Below, one piece after another: positions 1 to 8,438 of a DNA stretch of 55,525 nucleotides. The notes under the pieces were generated by a model that was not told where the DNA came from, did not search any database, and saw only the letters and a program-made list of their open reading frames with translations. Positions within the stretch are counted from its first letter, which is position 1. Every line of letters starts with the position of its first letter. Position numbers and translations under genes: made by a program. The stretch comes from Segetibacter sp. (GTDB taxonomy: Bacteria; Bacteroidota; Bacteroidia; Chitinophagales; Chitinophagaceae), in assembly GCA_028288485.1 (NCBI GenBank), contig JAQBNO010000144.1, positions 1-55,525 of the forward strand. Direction: 5' to 3'.

Positions 1-1007
1 AACCTGTCGTCTCGTCCCAGTTTTCTCTCCGGGTCGGCTCCGTTTCTTTCAATTGGATCCGGTATGTTTTTATCTCCAAATTTTGCAAATGCTGCATCCA
101 TCCATTCTGCCTGTTCTTCGGGATCAAAACCAAATTCAGCTATTTGAGCAAGACAGGTTTCGGTGGCAGCTTTCCTTGCTGTTTGAAGAATTTCTGCATC
201 ATTTCCTGCCTGCCACAATTGGGTATATCCTTGTTTAGCGCCGAGATAAGTAATAACCGCATTAATACAGTTATAGGTATATATTTTCCTCCTTAATTGA
301 TTACTGAAATTCTCCAGTGGTTTTAATCCATAAACCTGTAGATCTTCTTTAATTTCATCAGCGTTACAAGGAAGTTCAAAAAAATTCTGAGCCCGTATAG
401 TCAAAGGAGATTGATCAGCACTTGCTTCGAGACAAGTTTTGAATATAATCGACTCTGAAAACCCCACCTTTTGTGACAGCCATTTTTCTTTTTCTTCACC
501 CAGGTTCTTTAGTACCCTTTTCTTAAGAAAATGGGCTGCGTTCGTTAAGTTTTCACAGGTGATAATAGTTAGAAGTTGGTCGGGATTTTCTGAATACCTT
601 CTTTGCAGTGCTATAGCCAGATGCTTAGCAAGCTCTTCGAGATTGTTGCCAAAAACAGATGTAAAAACGAGGCGCGTCTTAACCAATTCATCCTGCCATA
701 AGACATCATCAATATGATAAACGCCCGATAATTTTATTGTGCCACTCTTTTCTTCATTGTCTAATACCTGTATATCATATTGCCCTGCCTTTTTTAGATC
801 ACTAACTAATTGGCGGTTTTTATCAATCAATATGATATTATATCCTGCAAGAAATGCGAGATGGGCAGCAAAGCCACGTCCTGTTTTACCTGCACCGAAT
901 ATTAAGGCTGTTTTATTCAAATTATTAGTAGAGGGTTTTATACTTCGAGTTGTTGGAACAGTATCTGGGTATTTTTTGTAGCCGGCTTGTTTTCCCTTAA
1001 TCATCAT
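1..1007 (-). CDS. mannitol-1-phosphate/altronate dehydrogenase family protein (3' end outside window)
   Basis: The frame is open without a stop from 1007 to the left edge (335 codons), so the C-terminus is missing. It should be an NAD(P)-dependent polyol or sugar-acid dehydrogenase acting in the cytoplasm. A Rossmann motif FGAGKTGRGF lies near residue 39, followed by LAGYNIILIDK, as in MtlD. The last visible residues (DPIERNGADPERKLG) match the conserved DxxERxxxxPxRKL segment of the C-terminal domain. The start is doubtful: the ATG-ATG at 1007 lies in a dispersed repeat, and about the first 14 residues are translated repeat. A TTG at 923-921, just before the Rossmann strand, is an alternative start. 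It lies downstream of the zinc alcohol dehydrogenase, and the two may act on the same sugar or polyol. The family is clear; the substrate is not. Confidence 0.8.
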   Translation of the reverse strand, partial: MMIKGKQAGYKKYPDTVPTTRSIKPSTNNLNKTALIFGAGKTGRGFAAHLAFLAGYNIILIDKNRQLVSDLKKAGQYDIQVLDNEEKSGTIKLSGVYHIDDVLWQDELVKTRLVFTSVFGNNLEELAKHLAIALQRRYSENPDQLLTIITCENLTNAAHFLKKRVLKNLGEEKEKWLSQKVGFSESIIFKTCLEASADQSPLTIRAQNFFELPCNADEIKEDLQVYGLKPLENFSNQLRRKIYTYNCINAVITYLGAKQGYTQLWQAGNDAEILQTARKAATETCLAQIAEFGFDPEEQAEWMDAAFAKFGDKNIPDPIERNGADPERKLGRDDR

Positions 1008-1028
1008 CGTTGTGTCACTCACTTGTAC
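968..1028 (-). repeat. dispersed bipartite intergenic element, copy A
   Basis: On the minus strand this copy has GTACAAGTGAG, centre TGACACA and ACGATG (1028-1005), then AAGCCGGCTACAAAAAA about 17 bases later. The ATGATG at the end of box 1 is the apparent start codon of the mannitol-dehydrogenase-family gene, and box 2 is read as QAGYKK. Confidence 0.85.
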
Positions 1029-1091
1029 TTATACAAATTCTATTGGGCCAGCCAAGTTAAAAAACATGGATTGCTGCCCATTGAACAAAAG

Positions 1092-1150
1092 GTAAAAGAG
1101 TGCGACGCAACGATGTAGCTGGTAGAACTTAAGTCGGGCTCATAAATTTG
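1092..1150 (+). repeat. dispersed bipartite intergenic element, copy B
   Basis: Box 1 reads GTAAAAGAG, then the perfect palindrome TGCGACGCA, then ACGATG. Box 2 is AAGTCGGGCTCATAAATTT at 1131. It faces copy A, from which it is 63 bases away. Confidence 0.75.
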
Positions 1151-1157
1151 TGCAGCC

Positions 1158-1302
1158 TTAACCACCCCTGAATAATTTTAAAACAGGTTTTAAAATATTC
1201 TGCCCCTCCTTGAAAAGGAGGAATCTTTTGTTCACGTTTTCCCCTCCCTTTCAAAGATGGGACAGATTTTATTGGGTAGCATTATAAATCAGGGGTGGTT
1301 AA
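1158..1302. repeat. 145-bp inverted-repeat element (MITE-like or bidirectional terminator)
   Basis: Perfect 14-bp ends TTAACCACCCCTGA (1158-1171) and TCAGGGGTGGTTAA (1289-1302) enclose two further inverted arms of the type TCTGyCCC..TTGAAAAGGAGG. The left arm contains its own 7-bp hairpin at 1205-1221 (CCTCCTT, loop GAA). The right end covers the TAA stop of the alcohol dehydrogenase gene. No transposase is nearby and I see no clear target-site duplication. It could equally be a transcription terminator. Confidence 0.6.
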
Positions 1303-2342
1303 ATACGCTCATTTACCAGCACCGCTTTCACTGCTTCCCGGTTTGCAATTTTTTCATAAGCCAACTCCCAATCGTCCAACGCAAACTGGTGTGTAACAAC
1401 CTTTTTAACCTTTTCTTCATTTCGTTCCAAAATACCGATAACTTTTATCCAGGCATCATGAGAAGAGGTGGCGGAAAACACCATTTCGACCACGCTTAGT
1501 ACAGCCGTGTTAAAGGCAAACGGGATAAGAGTGTCGTGGGCGATACCTAAAGCGATAAACTTTCCGCCCTTCCTTAACAAACCCAATCCCTGGTTGATAG
1601 CGTCAGGATCGCCCGAGCAATCTATCACACAATCAGCTCCCCAGCCCGCATTCATTTCTTTCACTCTCGCCGCAATATCCTCTTCGGGCAATAAGACTGC
1701 CCTTGCACCAAGCTCTTCTGATAATTCATAACGGATTTTGTTCCTGCGTGTGCTTGCCACGCAAACTATATTTTTAGCACCGAGATCAACTAAAGTTATT
1801 AAGGTAAACAGGCCAATCGGACCCATTCCATAGATTACCGTAAAGTCATCCTTCTGAAATCTTCCCCGCTCAAGCACGCCGTAAACACATATTGCAAAAG
1901 GTTCTGCTACGGCCGCTACCTGCTTCGACATGTTCATTGGTATTTTATGAACACAATACTCTGGCTGAACAGTGTATTCTGCATAGACACCTTGCGAGAA
2001 CCAACCCGGTGATCTCTTCTTTGGACAAAGTTCATAGTGCCCCGAAAGACAAAGTTTACATTTAAAACAGGCGCTTTTAGCATTTTCGCACACTACCCTA
2101 TCCCCCGGAACAACATTCCGCACAGCACTTCCAACTTCGACTACTGTACCGGTATATTCGTGTCCTACGGTGTTACCGTCCGGCATTGTCATTGTTCCAT
2201 GCAAAACGTGCATATCAGAAGTACATATTCCGATAGCATCAATTTGTATTTTAACGTCAGTGTCGTTTTCCACCTGCGGCACTGTGTCCTCTACCATTTT
2301 AAAATATACGCCATTATCGGAGAACTTTTTGACTGCTTTCAT
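1299..2342 (-). CDS. zinc-dependent alcohol/polyol dehydrogenase (MDR superfamily)
   Basis: A 347-residue medium-chain dehydrogenase expected to oxidise a sugar alcohol or similar secondary alcohol with NAD(P) in the cytoplasm. Catalytic zinc ligands are visible at C40 (GICTSD) and H61-E62 (GHEYTG). Four structural-zinc cysteines lie at C92, C95, C98 and C106. The nucleotide-binding motif GMGPIG is near residue 173. Length is normal for the sorbitol/threonine dehydrogenase group. It follows the MFS transporter gene after 180 bases on the same strand, which suggests uptake and oxidation of one substrate. The stop codon lies inside the inverted repeat at 1289-1302, so the last residues may have been altered by it. 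The exact substrate cannot be read from the sequence. Confidence 0.88.
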   Translation of the reverse strand: MKAVKKFSDNGVYFKMVEDTVPQVENDTDVKIQIDAIGICTSDMHVLHGTMTMPDGNTVGHEYTGTVVEVGSAVRNVVPGDRVVCENAKSACFKCKLCLSGHYELCPKKRSPGWFSQGVYAEYTVQPEYCVHKIPMNMSKQVAAVAEPFAICVYGVLERGRFQKDDFTVIYGMGPIGLFTLITLVDLGAKNIVCVASTRRNKIRYELSEELGARAVLLPEEDIAARVKEMNAGWGADCVIDCSGDPDAINQGLGLLRKGGKFIALGIAHDTLIPFAFNTAVLSVVEMVFSATSSHDAWIKVIGILERNEEKVKKVVTHQFALDDWELAYEKIANREAVKAVLVNERI

Positions 2343-2521
2343 CAGGATGAAATTTTGTAACGTAATATAGAAAATATAATAATAGTGCTGCGTGCTTATT
2401 CATTTATCTCGTCGAGCTTGTTAAGAAGCTTACCGAACTTTTCGTATCATTTAGTCAGGAAAGATGGCTTTACTCGGCTAAATCTATCGTTCAGAACGCG
2501 GTAGCAAACAAAAACTTCCTG

Positions 2522-3886
2522 TTAAACAACCGGCCCTGGCTCTTCAACCGGTGATTTTTGGTATTGCGTTGGTTCAATATCTTCTTCATCTTTTATCCGC
2601 TCAATTTTACCCACAATAAAAATATACGAGCAGGCCCCTATTACTGTTATGGTGCCTATAAATAAAAGGGCAGGTTCAAAATTACCTTCACGTGCTAAAT
2701 AGCCGATAACCACAGGTACTACAACAGAGGCTAAGTTGCCAATAAAATTAAAAACTCCACCTGTAAGACCTATCAGGCTTCTTGGAGCTATTGTAGATAC
2801 AAACACCCATGTAATCGTCGCAAAGCCATTACCAAAAAAAGCAAGTGCCATAAAAAAAATAATCCAGGCGGTGCTATCTACATAGTTTGCGCCTATGATT
2901 GACGCTGATAACAATAATCCAAAAATTACGGGTGCTTTGCGGGCTATATTTACGGAGACACCTTTTCTTAATAAATAATCAGACAAAAACCCTGAAGTTA
3001 AAAGCCCGGCAAATGCTGCAAGAAAAGGAGCGGACGCAAGGAAACCCGACTTCAGAAAATTTAATCCACGGTACTTGACCAGGTAAGTGGGAAACCAGGT
3101 TAGAAAAAACCACAGGGTAGAGTTAACTGCAAACTGGCCAAGATAAATGCCCCATAGTTTGCGGTACATAAATACTTTTTTCAGGTTGCGCCACTCAAAT
3201 TTTGGTTTTGTTACTGTTGTACCTGATTGCCTGTTTATCAACCCACCTCCACGTTCTATGTGATCTAATTCTGCCTGGTTTGCTTTTGGGTGTTTTGTTG
3301 GATCGCGATATAACCAATACCAGATAACTCCCCATAAAATACCGACAAGACCAGTTACGATAAATAAACCTCTCCAGCCCAAATAGTGTTGTATAAAGGC
3401 CAAAACGGGTGTTATAAAAGCAATCCCCAAAAATTGTCCGGAGGTGTAAACAGCAATTGCAGTTGCCCTTTCATTATCGGGAAACCAACTTGTAACAATG
3501 CGGTTATTGATAGGATAAGCCGGGGCTTCAAAAACACCTATTGCCAGCCGCAGACCAAATAATCCTGAAAAGCCACGCACAACTCCTTGCAACAGGGTCA
3601 TAAGAGACCATGTAATTAAACTGAAGGTATATAAAATGCGGGGGCTAAACTTGTCGACTAAAATACCGCCGGGAATTTGAAGTGCCGCGTACGTCCAGCC
3701 GAAGGCTGAAAATAAAAGACCTAACTGAACAGATGTTAATTGAAGATCATCTGTAATAGCTGTGGCTGCTACCGAGATATTGGTGCGGTCCATATAATTG
3801 ATGACAACACTCACAAATATGAGCGCAAGAACCCGATATCTTATTCTTGATGGCCTGGTAACATTCGTTAGAATCTTCATTGGCAA
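2522..3886 (-). CDS. MFS transporter, anion:cation symporter (sugar-acid) type
   Basis: A 454-residue inner-membrane protein with about 12 hydrophobic segments. The N-terminal INYMDRTNISVAA is typical of the ACS family, whose members import hexuronates, glucarate, galactonate and similar acids with protons. A basic central loop (residues about 205-235) separates the two halves. It sits between the IlvD/Edd-type dehydratase gene and the alcohol dehydrogenase gene, all transcribed leftward. Uptake of an aldonate or uronate that the dehydratase then handles is the likely role. A dispersed repeat (copy C) occupies the gap in front of the start codon. Confidence 0.85.
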   Translation of the reverse strand: MPMKILTNVTRPSRIRYRVLALIFVSVVINYMDRTNISVAATAITDDLQLTSVQLGLLFSAFGWTYAALQIPGGILVDKFSPRILYTFSLITWSLMTLLQGVVRGFSGLFGLRLAIGVFEAPAYPINNRIVTSWFPDNERATAIAVYTSGQFLGIAFITPVLAFIQHYLGWRGLFIVTGLVGILWGVIWYWLYRDPTKHPKANQAELDHIERGGGLINRQSGTTVTKPKFEWRNLKKVFMYRKLWGIYLGQFAVNSTLWFFLTWFPTYLVKYRGLNFLKSGFLASAPFLAAFAGLLTSGFLSDYLLRKGVSVNIARKAPVIFGLLLSASIIGANYVDSTAWIIFFMALAFFGNGFATITWVFVSTIAPRSLIGLTGGVFNFIGNLASVVVPVVIGYLAREGNFEPALLFIGTITVIGACSYIFIVGKIERIKDEEDIEPTQYQKSPVEEPGPVV

Positions 3887-3942
3887 TTAAATCGTTTATA
3901 AAATATTAAGCAGTTAAACAACAGCTGCAAAAAAACAGAAAA

Positions 3943-4000
3943 GTACAAGTGAGTGACACAACGATGTCGAACAAAAGATCAAAAGCCGGCTACCAAAAAA
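3943..4000 (+). repeat. dispersed bipartite intergenic element, copy C
   Basis: A near-consensus copy: GTACAAGTGAG, centre TGACACA and ACGATG (3943-3966), spacer, then AAAGCCGGCTACCAAAAAA ending at 4000. It lies antisense between the dehydratase stop and the MFS gene start. Confidence 0.9.
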
Positions 4001-4017
4001 GTAACCAGCTAAACTTA

Positions 4018-5733
4018 TTAGTGTGAGTCGCGGGTAACTTTTGCACCTGAACTACCTACAAGATAATCGAGATCTGCGCCTTTATCGGCTTGTTGAACAT
4101 GCTTTATATACATGCTTGCATAACCTCTTGCGGCTACTGGTTCGGGTGCTGTCCAATTTTGCCTTCGCCTCGCCAACTCAGCGTCGGGCACATCTAAGTG
4201 TAACCGCCGGTTGGGAACGTCGAGTTCAATAAAATCGCCATTTTCGACAAGGGCGAGAGTTCCGCCAATCGCTGCTTCAGGCGATACGTGCAGTACAACT
4301 GTTCCGAATGCAGTACCGCTCATTCTGCCATCAGAAATCCTAACCATATCGGTAATACCCTTCTCAAGGATCTTTTTAGGCAACAGCATGTTTCCTACTT
4401 CAGGCATGCCGGGATAACCGACGGGGCCAACGTATTTTAAGACCATAACACAAGTTTCATCTATATCAAGACCAGGGTCGTCTACCCTCGCGTGGTAATC
4501 TTCAATCGTTTCAAAAACCACTGCCCGGCCACGATGTTTCATAAGCGTTGGACTTGCAGCAGATGGTTTTATTACAGCTCCGTTTTCGGCCAAATTGCCT
4601 TTTATAACGGCAATGCCCGCTTCGGCTATAAGCGGCTCTTCAAGAGTTGCTATTACTTCGGTATTATAATTATGATGATTTCCATCGATATTTTCACTAT
4701 GGCTTTGTCCCGTTACTGTAATTGCACTCATGTGCAAATGATTTCTTATCTCGTTTAAAATAACCGGGAGGCCGCCAGCATAAAAGAAATCTTCCATCAA
4801 ATATTTTCCCGAGGGCATCAGGTTTAATAACAGGGGGATTTTGCTTCCTAACTTATCAAAATCATCGAGATCGAGGTCCACACCTATCCTGCCGGCGATG
4901 GCCAAAAGATGGATGACAAGATTGGTTGACCCTCCAACTGCAGCATTCACTTTTATCGCATTTTCAAAGGCTTCCCGCGTTAAGATCTTTGACAACCGCA
5001 GATCTTCTTTTACCATTTCCACAATCCTCATCCCGCTTAAATGAGCCAATATTTTTTTTCTTGAATCAACTGCCGGTATCGCCGCGGCGCCTGGAAGTGT
5101 AAGACCTAAGGCTTCAACCATACAGGCCATTGTGGAAGCGGTACCCATTGTCATACAGTGACCTGCACTTCTCGACATACAATTTTCAGCAGCGAGGTAA
5201 TCTTTAGGAGTCATAGCCCCGGTTTTCATGTCGGCCGCAAATTTTATAACGTGCGTTCCCGAGCCAATATCTTTTCCCTGGAATTTTCCGTTCAGCATTG
5301 GTCCGCCCGGAACAACAATCGTAGGTAGGTCCACACTGGCTGCACCCATAACTGTAGCAGGAGTAGTTTTGTCGCAACCGGTAAGCAGCACTACGCCATC
5401 AATAGGGTTTCCACGTATCGACTCTTCTGCATCCATGCTTGCCAGGTTTCTAAAAAGCATGGCTGTCGGCTTTAGCTGTGTTTCGCCTAACGACATTATT
5501 GGAAATTCCAATGGAAATCCCCCGGCCTCATAAACACCTCTTTTTACCGCCTCTGCAATATCTCTTAAGTGGGCATTGCATGGTGTTAATTCTGACCAGG
5601 TGTTGCAGATTCCAATAACCGGGCGGCCATCGAATGAATGGTTTGGATATCCCTGGTTTTTAAACCAGCTACGGTAGTAAAAACCCATCTTATCAGTTTT
5701 TCCAAACCAGCTTTGGCTTCTTAAGTTCGACAT
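4018..5733 (-). CDS. IlvD/Edd family dehydratase, probably sugar-acid (aldonate) type
   Basis: A 571-residue iron-sulfur dehydratase. Three cluster cysteines of the family are visible: C43 (GICNTW), C120 (LTGCDKTTP) and C193 (SAGHCMTMGTAS). K122 follows the second one. Length and the N-terminal SWFGKTDKMGFYYRSW fit the arabonate/xylonate/galactonate dehydratase branch better than branched-chain IlvD, which lacks that opening. It would convert an aldonate to its 2-keto-3-deoxy acid in the cytoplasm. It is the first gene of a leftward set with an acid symporter and two dehydrogenases, which supports a sugar-acid role. No aldolase or kinase for the keto-deoxy product is in the window. Dihydroxy-acid dehydratase is the less likely alternative. 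Confidence 0.87.
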   Translation of the reverse strand: MSNLRSQSWFGKTDKMGFYYRSWFKNQGYPNHSFDGRPVIGICNTWSELTPCNAHLRDIAEAVKRGVYEAGGFPLEFPIMSLGETQLKPTAMLFRNLASMDAEESIRGNPIDGVVLLTGCDKTTPATVMGAASVDLPTIVVPGGPMLNGKFQGKDIGSGTHVIKFAADMKTGAMTPKDYLAAENCMSRSAGHCMTMGTASTMACMVEALGLTLPGAAAIPAVDSRKKILAHLSGMRIVEMVKEDLRLSKILTREAFENAIKVNAAVGGSTNLVIHLLAIAGRIGVDLDLDDFDKLGSKIPLLLNLMPSGKYLMEDFFYAGGLPVILNEIRNHLHMSAITVTGQSHSENIDGNHHNYNTEVIATLEEPLIAEAGIAVIKGNLAENGAVIKPSAASPTLMKHRGRAVVFETIEDYHARVDDPGLDIDETCVMVLKYVGPVGYPGMPEVGNMLLPKKILEKGITDMVRISDGRMSGTAFGTVVLHVSPEAAIGGTLALVENGDFIELDVPNRRLHLDVPDAELARRRQNWTAPEPVAARGYASMYIKHVQQADKGADLDYLVGSSGAKVTRDSH

Positions 5734-5942
5734 TGTAACTGTTTATAATTGTTTTTAAAAATGAATATAATGTACCTGGATTAATTATCGGATTAAAACC
5801 ACAATTTATAGCTTTAGAGATAACTCTGTTTGAAAAAGTTATAGTCTATATTAATTATGGAAATGTATTCGAACAGGCGCACTATACTCAGGATAAGGTC
5901 AATGCTTTACGAGGAGTCGAGGTTATTGCCCGTAGCGAATGT

Positions 5943-6002
5943 CTTTTTTGTGGTCCGGGCAGTATTGCTACTATTATTCATCGTTGCCACGCTCGCTTGT
6001 AC
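5943..6002 (-). repeat. dispersed bipartite intergenic element, copy D
   Basis: The minus strand reads GTACAAGCGAG, short centre CGTGGC, AACGATG, then box 2 TGCCCGGACCACAAAAAAG. The centre has little pairing potential. Confidence 0.65.
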
Positions 6003-6121
6003 TGTAACACCTTATTCATCGTGGCAGTTTTTACCTGAGCGTTGTTGAAGGGCAACGTGAGCTTGTCGAAGGTTCGCGCTCTTATACTTTTTGTTTTACA
6101 TGCAGCACAGATGATTTAACT

Positions 6122-6205
6122 GATGCCAGCTTTATAATTAAAGTAAATGGAGATCCAAAAAGGATTTCGGTAGACCCGGAGACAACGCTATTGAGACAGA
6201 TATGA
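6122..6205 (+). pseudogene. remnant of a xanthine-dehydrogenase-family 2Fe-2S subunit (N-terminal piece)
   Basis: One frame reads FIIKVNGDPKRISVDPETT followed by LLRQI and a TGA stop. This is the beta-strand opening of a ferredoxin-like 2Fe-2S domain (xNGxxxxxxVxPxTxLLxxLR). The intact gene at 48214 has the same pattern (INGVKQSLQVEPRVTLLDLL). No start codon, cysteine motif or continuation is present, so this is a fragment of about 28 residues. The match is by eye and rests on a short stretch. Confidence 0.55.
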
Positions 6206-6251
6206 ACTCTTAGTAAAACAGCGAGTTATAAGCGTTGTTCCGGAAAGAGCT

Positions 6252-7796
6252 TTAGTTCGCTGAAAAAAATATTTCTTCATATTTGTTTTCAATAGAATGG
6301 ATTTCAATTTCGTTTAATTCTGTAAACTCTTTTGTCTTTGCTCTTTCAGAAAGCTTCCCGCCGCCCTGCTCTAAAAAACGAACCAATAAAGCCACCATTT
6401 TATCAGGCATTTGAAAATGGTTGTCCAGGTAGTCTTTCATTCTGTCGTACCGCTCCAGATATATTACCTCTTCCGGAATAGTATGTTCAATGGTTTGTTG
6501 AACACAGCTGTATAAAAATTCAGCTTGCCTGGTTGCATCGAAATACCGATATAAATCAATGGTGTCGTTCAGCACTTCTACGTTGTTATCATTTGTCGGT
6601 TTCCACTCAATCAATTCTAATCGCGGCAAAGAATGGGCTTCCAATACTTTTCTGTATTCTTCCAGTCTTTCGAGGATGATTGCTGAAACAGGAAAAATTA
6701 TTCCTGGCGGAACGTAGCCTTTTCGAATAAGCACATGGTGTATGAGGTAACGGTGAATTCTGCCGTTTCCGTCAACAAAAGGATGGATAAAAACAAAACC
6801 AAAAGCCACCATTGCTGCTGCTACTACGGCATCAAAATGGGTTGCTGTTTCTAATTTTTGTTCCGCACTAATCAATCCTTCCATCAATGCAGGCAGATCC
6901 TCCCACTTCGCAGAAATATGTTCAGGCATCGGTGTTCCGTGCCTTCTATCGTGCTCACCCACAAACCCACCTTCCTTTCGCCACCCCATCTTTGTAAACC
7001 GGGGGTTGTCAATTACTATTTGCTGTAAGCGAATGAGTTCTTCTTTTGAAATAGCTTTCTGTCCTGCCTGGCCAATAGCCCTTCCCCAACGTTGTGCCCT
7101 GTTTTGTGGTGGCCTTTCGCCTTCGATAGCATAAGATGCTTTAGAGTCTTTTAATAGCATGAAAGCCGCGGCTCTTGCCATTACATCCGGATGAATTTTG
7201 ACAATGATTGTTTTAAGCTTTTCAACCGCGTTTAGCTGTAAAAAACGCTCAAGTTTTTTTGTTCGCCGAACTAAAGGACAAAATGCAGGTACGCCGGGAA
7301 GGTTGTTTCTTACACGGTGACGTTTCGAGGCCTCCGGCTTTGCACCGTATTGCAGATTTTCATCCAGCAGATCTATGTAGTTGCCGGTGTTTAAATCAGC
7401 CATCGGCAGTTGCTTGTTCAATAACCATTCGTATAAAAACCAGATGCGTCGGCTGTATTGACCCGTTGGTTCTTTACCAATCCAGGTCGTCCATTCTTTC
7501 GGGTCGACTATTTCAAAAAGTTTTTTAAAAATCCCCAGGTCGACTCCTTCGTATTTTAACGCAAAAGTGAGTTGAGCCATTACTGTTTCTTCCGGCTGGT
7601 GCCGGGGAGTAAGTACTATCCATTCTTCGTTCTCATATTGCCTGTGTTTTTGGCTGATTAGTGCTAAGCGGTCTGGAAGTACTGCTGCTAACTTATAATA
7701 CGCTACCAATGCTCCGTAGCCAACCAAATAACCCTCCTCAGGCGCTAGTCTGCCGTGAAAAACAGTTACGAGTTGAGAAAACCTTTTACTATCCAT
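6252..7796 (-). CDS. Fic family protein (predicted AMP transferase)
   Basis: A 514-residue protein with the Fic motif HPFVDGNGRIHR at residues 338-349. The catalytic histidine and the anion-binding loop are complete, so it should transfer AMP from ATP to a hydroxyl side chain of a target protein. An inhibitory helix motif of the S/TxxxE form (SYAIEG, S221-G226) lies N-terminal to the Fic core, as in class II Fic proteins, so the enzyme is probably autoinhibited through E225. The N-terminal third and the C-terminal region after residue 400 are typical of long Fic proteins with a helical tail. No antitoxin gene is adjacent. Four repeated sites lie directly in front of the start. The target is unknown. 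Confidence 0.9.
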   Translation of the reverse strand: MDSKRFSQLVTVFHGRLAPEEGYLVGYGALVAYYKLAAVLPDRLALISQKHRQYENEEWIVLTPRHQPEETVMAQLTFALKYEGVDLGIFKKLFEIVDPKEWTTWIGKEPTGQYSRRIWFLYEWLLNKQLPMADLNTGNYIDLLDENLQYGAKPEASKRHRVRNNLPGVPAFCPLVRRTKKLERFLQLNAVEKLKTIIVKIHPDVMARAAAFMLLKDSKASYAIEGERPPQNRAQRWGRAIGQAGQKAISKEELIRLQQIVIDNPRFTKMGWRKEGGFVGEHDRRHGTPMPEHISAKWEDLPALMEGLISAEQKLETATHFDAVVAAAMVAFGFVFIHPFVDGNGRIHRYLIHHVLIRKGYVPPGIIFPVSAIILERLEEYRKVLEAHSLPRLELIEWKPTNDNNVEVLNDTIDLYRYFDATRQAEFLYSCVQQTIEHTIPEEVIYLERYDRMKDYLDNHFQMPDKMVALLVRFLEQGGGKLSERAKTKEFTELNEIEIHSIENKYEEIFFSAN

Positions 7797-7804
7797 AATA
7801 CTTT

Positions 7805-7894
7805 ATGAAAAACAATTAGCACTAAAGTAAATGAAAAGTGATTATAGTTTATGAAAAACAATTACTATTCAAATAAATAGATGAAAAGTAGATA
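7805..7894. promoter_or_regulatory. four repeated sites upstream of the Fic gene (possible operator)
   Basis: ATGAAAAACAATTA occurs at 7805-7818 and 7851-7864. Close relatives are ATGAAAAGTGATTA at 7831-7844 and ATGAAAAGTAGATA at 7881-7894. All four lie in the same orientation, start 26, 20 and 30 bases apart, and begin 9 bases before the Fic start codon. Binding by a regulator is an inference. Confidence 0.55.
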
Positions 7895-8398
7895 GCATTA
7901 TTGGGGACGGATAGGATAAAGACCGATTTGAAACTTTGGTAGTAATGACGGCACCAAATGTAGATATCTTAAATTCAGTAAGGTTATCGCGTGCGATTAT
8001 GTTTATCCTCGCCTTGCACACGTGCAAATAGTCGCCTGCTGGCTTCATTGTGGCGCAAATGCCGCTGCCACGAAAAACCCATCCGTTTTAACTATGTTCA
8101 ACCATTAACCTAACAGCCAAACAAACATGATCAGTATCAACAACACCATTGCCCGAGTTGAACTGGCCCAAATCGGGCCGTGAGGATTTGTTTATCGCGG
8201 TTTCATAAAAAGCTAAGTCTTAGCCTTCATGAACCGGTAGGGCACTCATCGCAACTTCTGTTCCTCTCGCCAATAACAGTCGCTAAACCATTCAATATCG
8301 CACCGGCTTGAGCAGGTAACCCGGCAAGTTAACCTTATAGTAAAGGAATCTATAATGGATGTAAATCAACTACGTACAAGAAAAGCAAAAATCCAGTA
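7895..8398. other. intergenic stretch without a recognisable gene
   Basis: Short open frames in all directions are broken by stops, and none shows a recognisable domain of useful length. Base composition resembles coding DNA in places (8120-8340), so it may be old gene debris. Confidence 0.5.
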
Positions 8399-8399
8399 C

Positions 8400-8434
8400 A
8401 CAAGAAAGCCACCGAATTTCAGTGGCTTTCTTGT
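8400..8434 (-). terminator. hairpin terminator behind tRNA-Lys
   Basis: A perfect 13-bp stem, ACAAGAAAGCCAC (8400-8412) and GTGGCTTTCTTGT (8422-8434), with a 9-base loop. It lies 5 bases past the 3' end of the tRNA on the minus strand. The minus-strand run after it is not T-rich, so termination efficiency is uncertain. Confidence 0.7.
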
Positions 8435-8438
8435 TCTG

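Larger units (their letters stand above)
5734..6251. other. gene-free stretch with element copy D and a gene remnant
   Basis: It holds one dispersed element (5943-6002) and a decayed piece of a molybdenum-hydroxylase 2Fe-2S subunit (6122-6205). Around 6040-6058 there is an imperfect hairpin CGTTG..CAACG that may be a degenerate element. No complete gene is evident. Confidence 0.6.

Noticed and set aside
5857-6048. A 63-codon plus-strand open frame upstream of element D
   Set aside because: It runs antisense through an element copy, has no recognisable domain and no supporting promoter.
8150-8345. Minus-strand text containing GYLLKPV, like the end of a response-regulator receiver domain
   Set aside because: Only a few residues match and stops surround them; too short to call a remnant.
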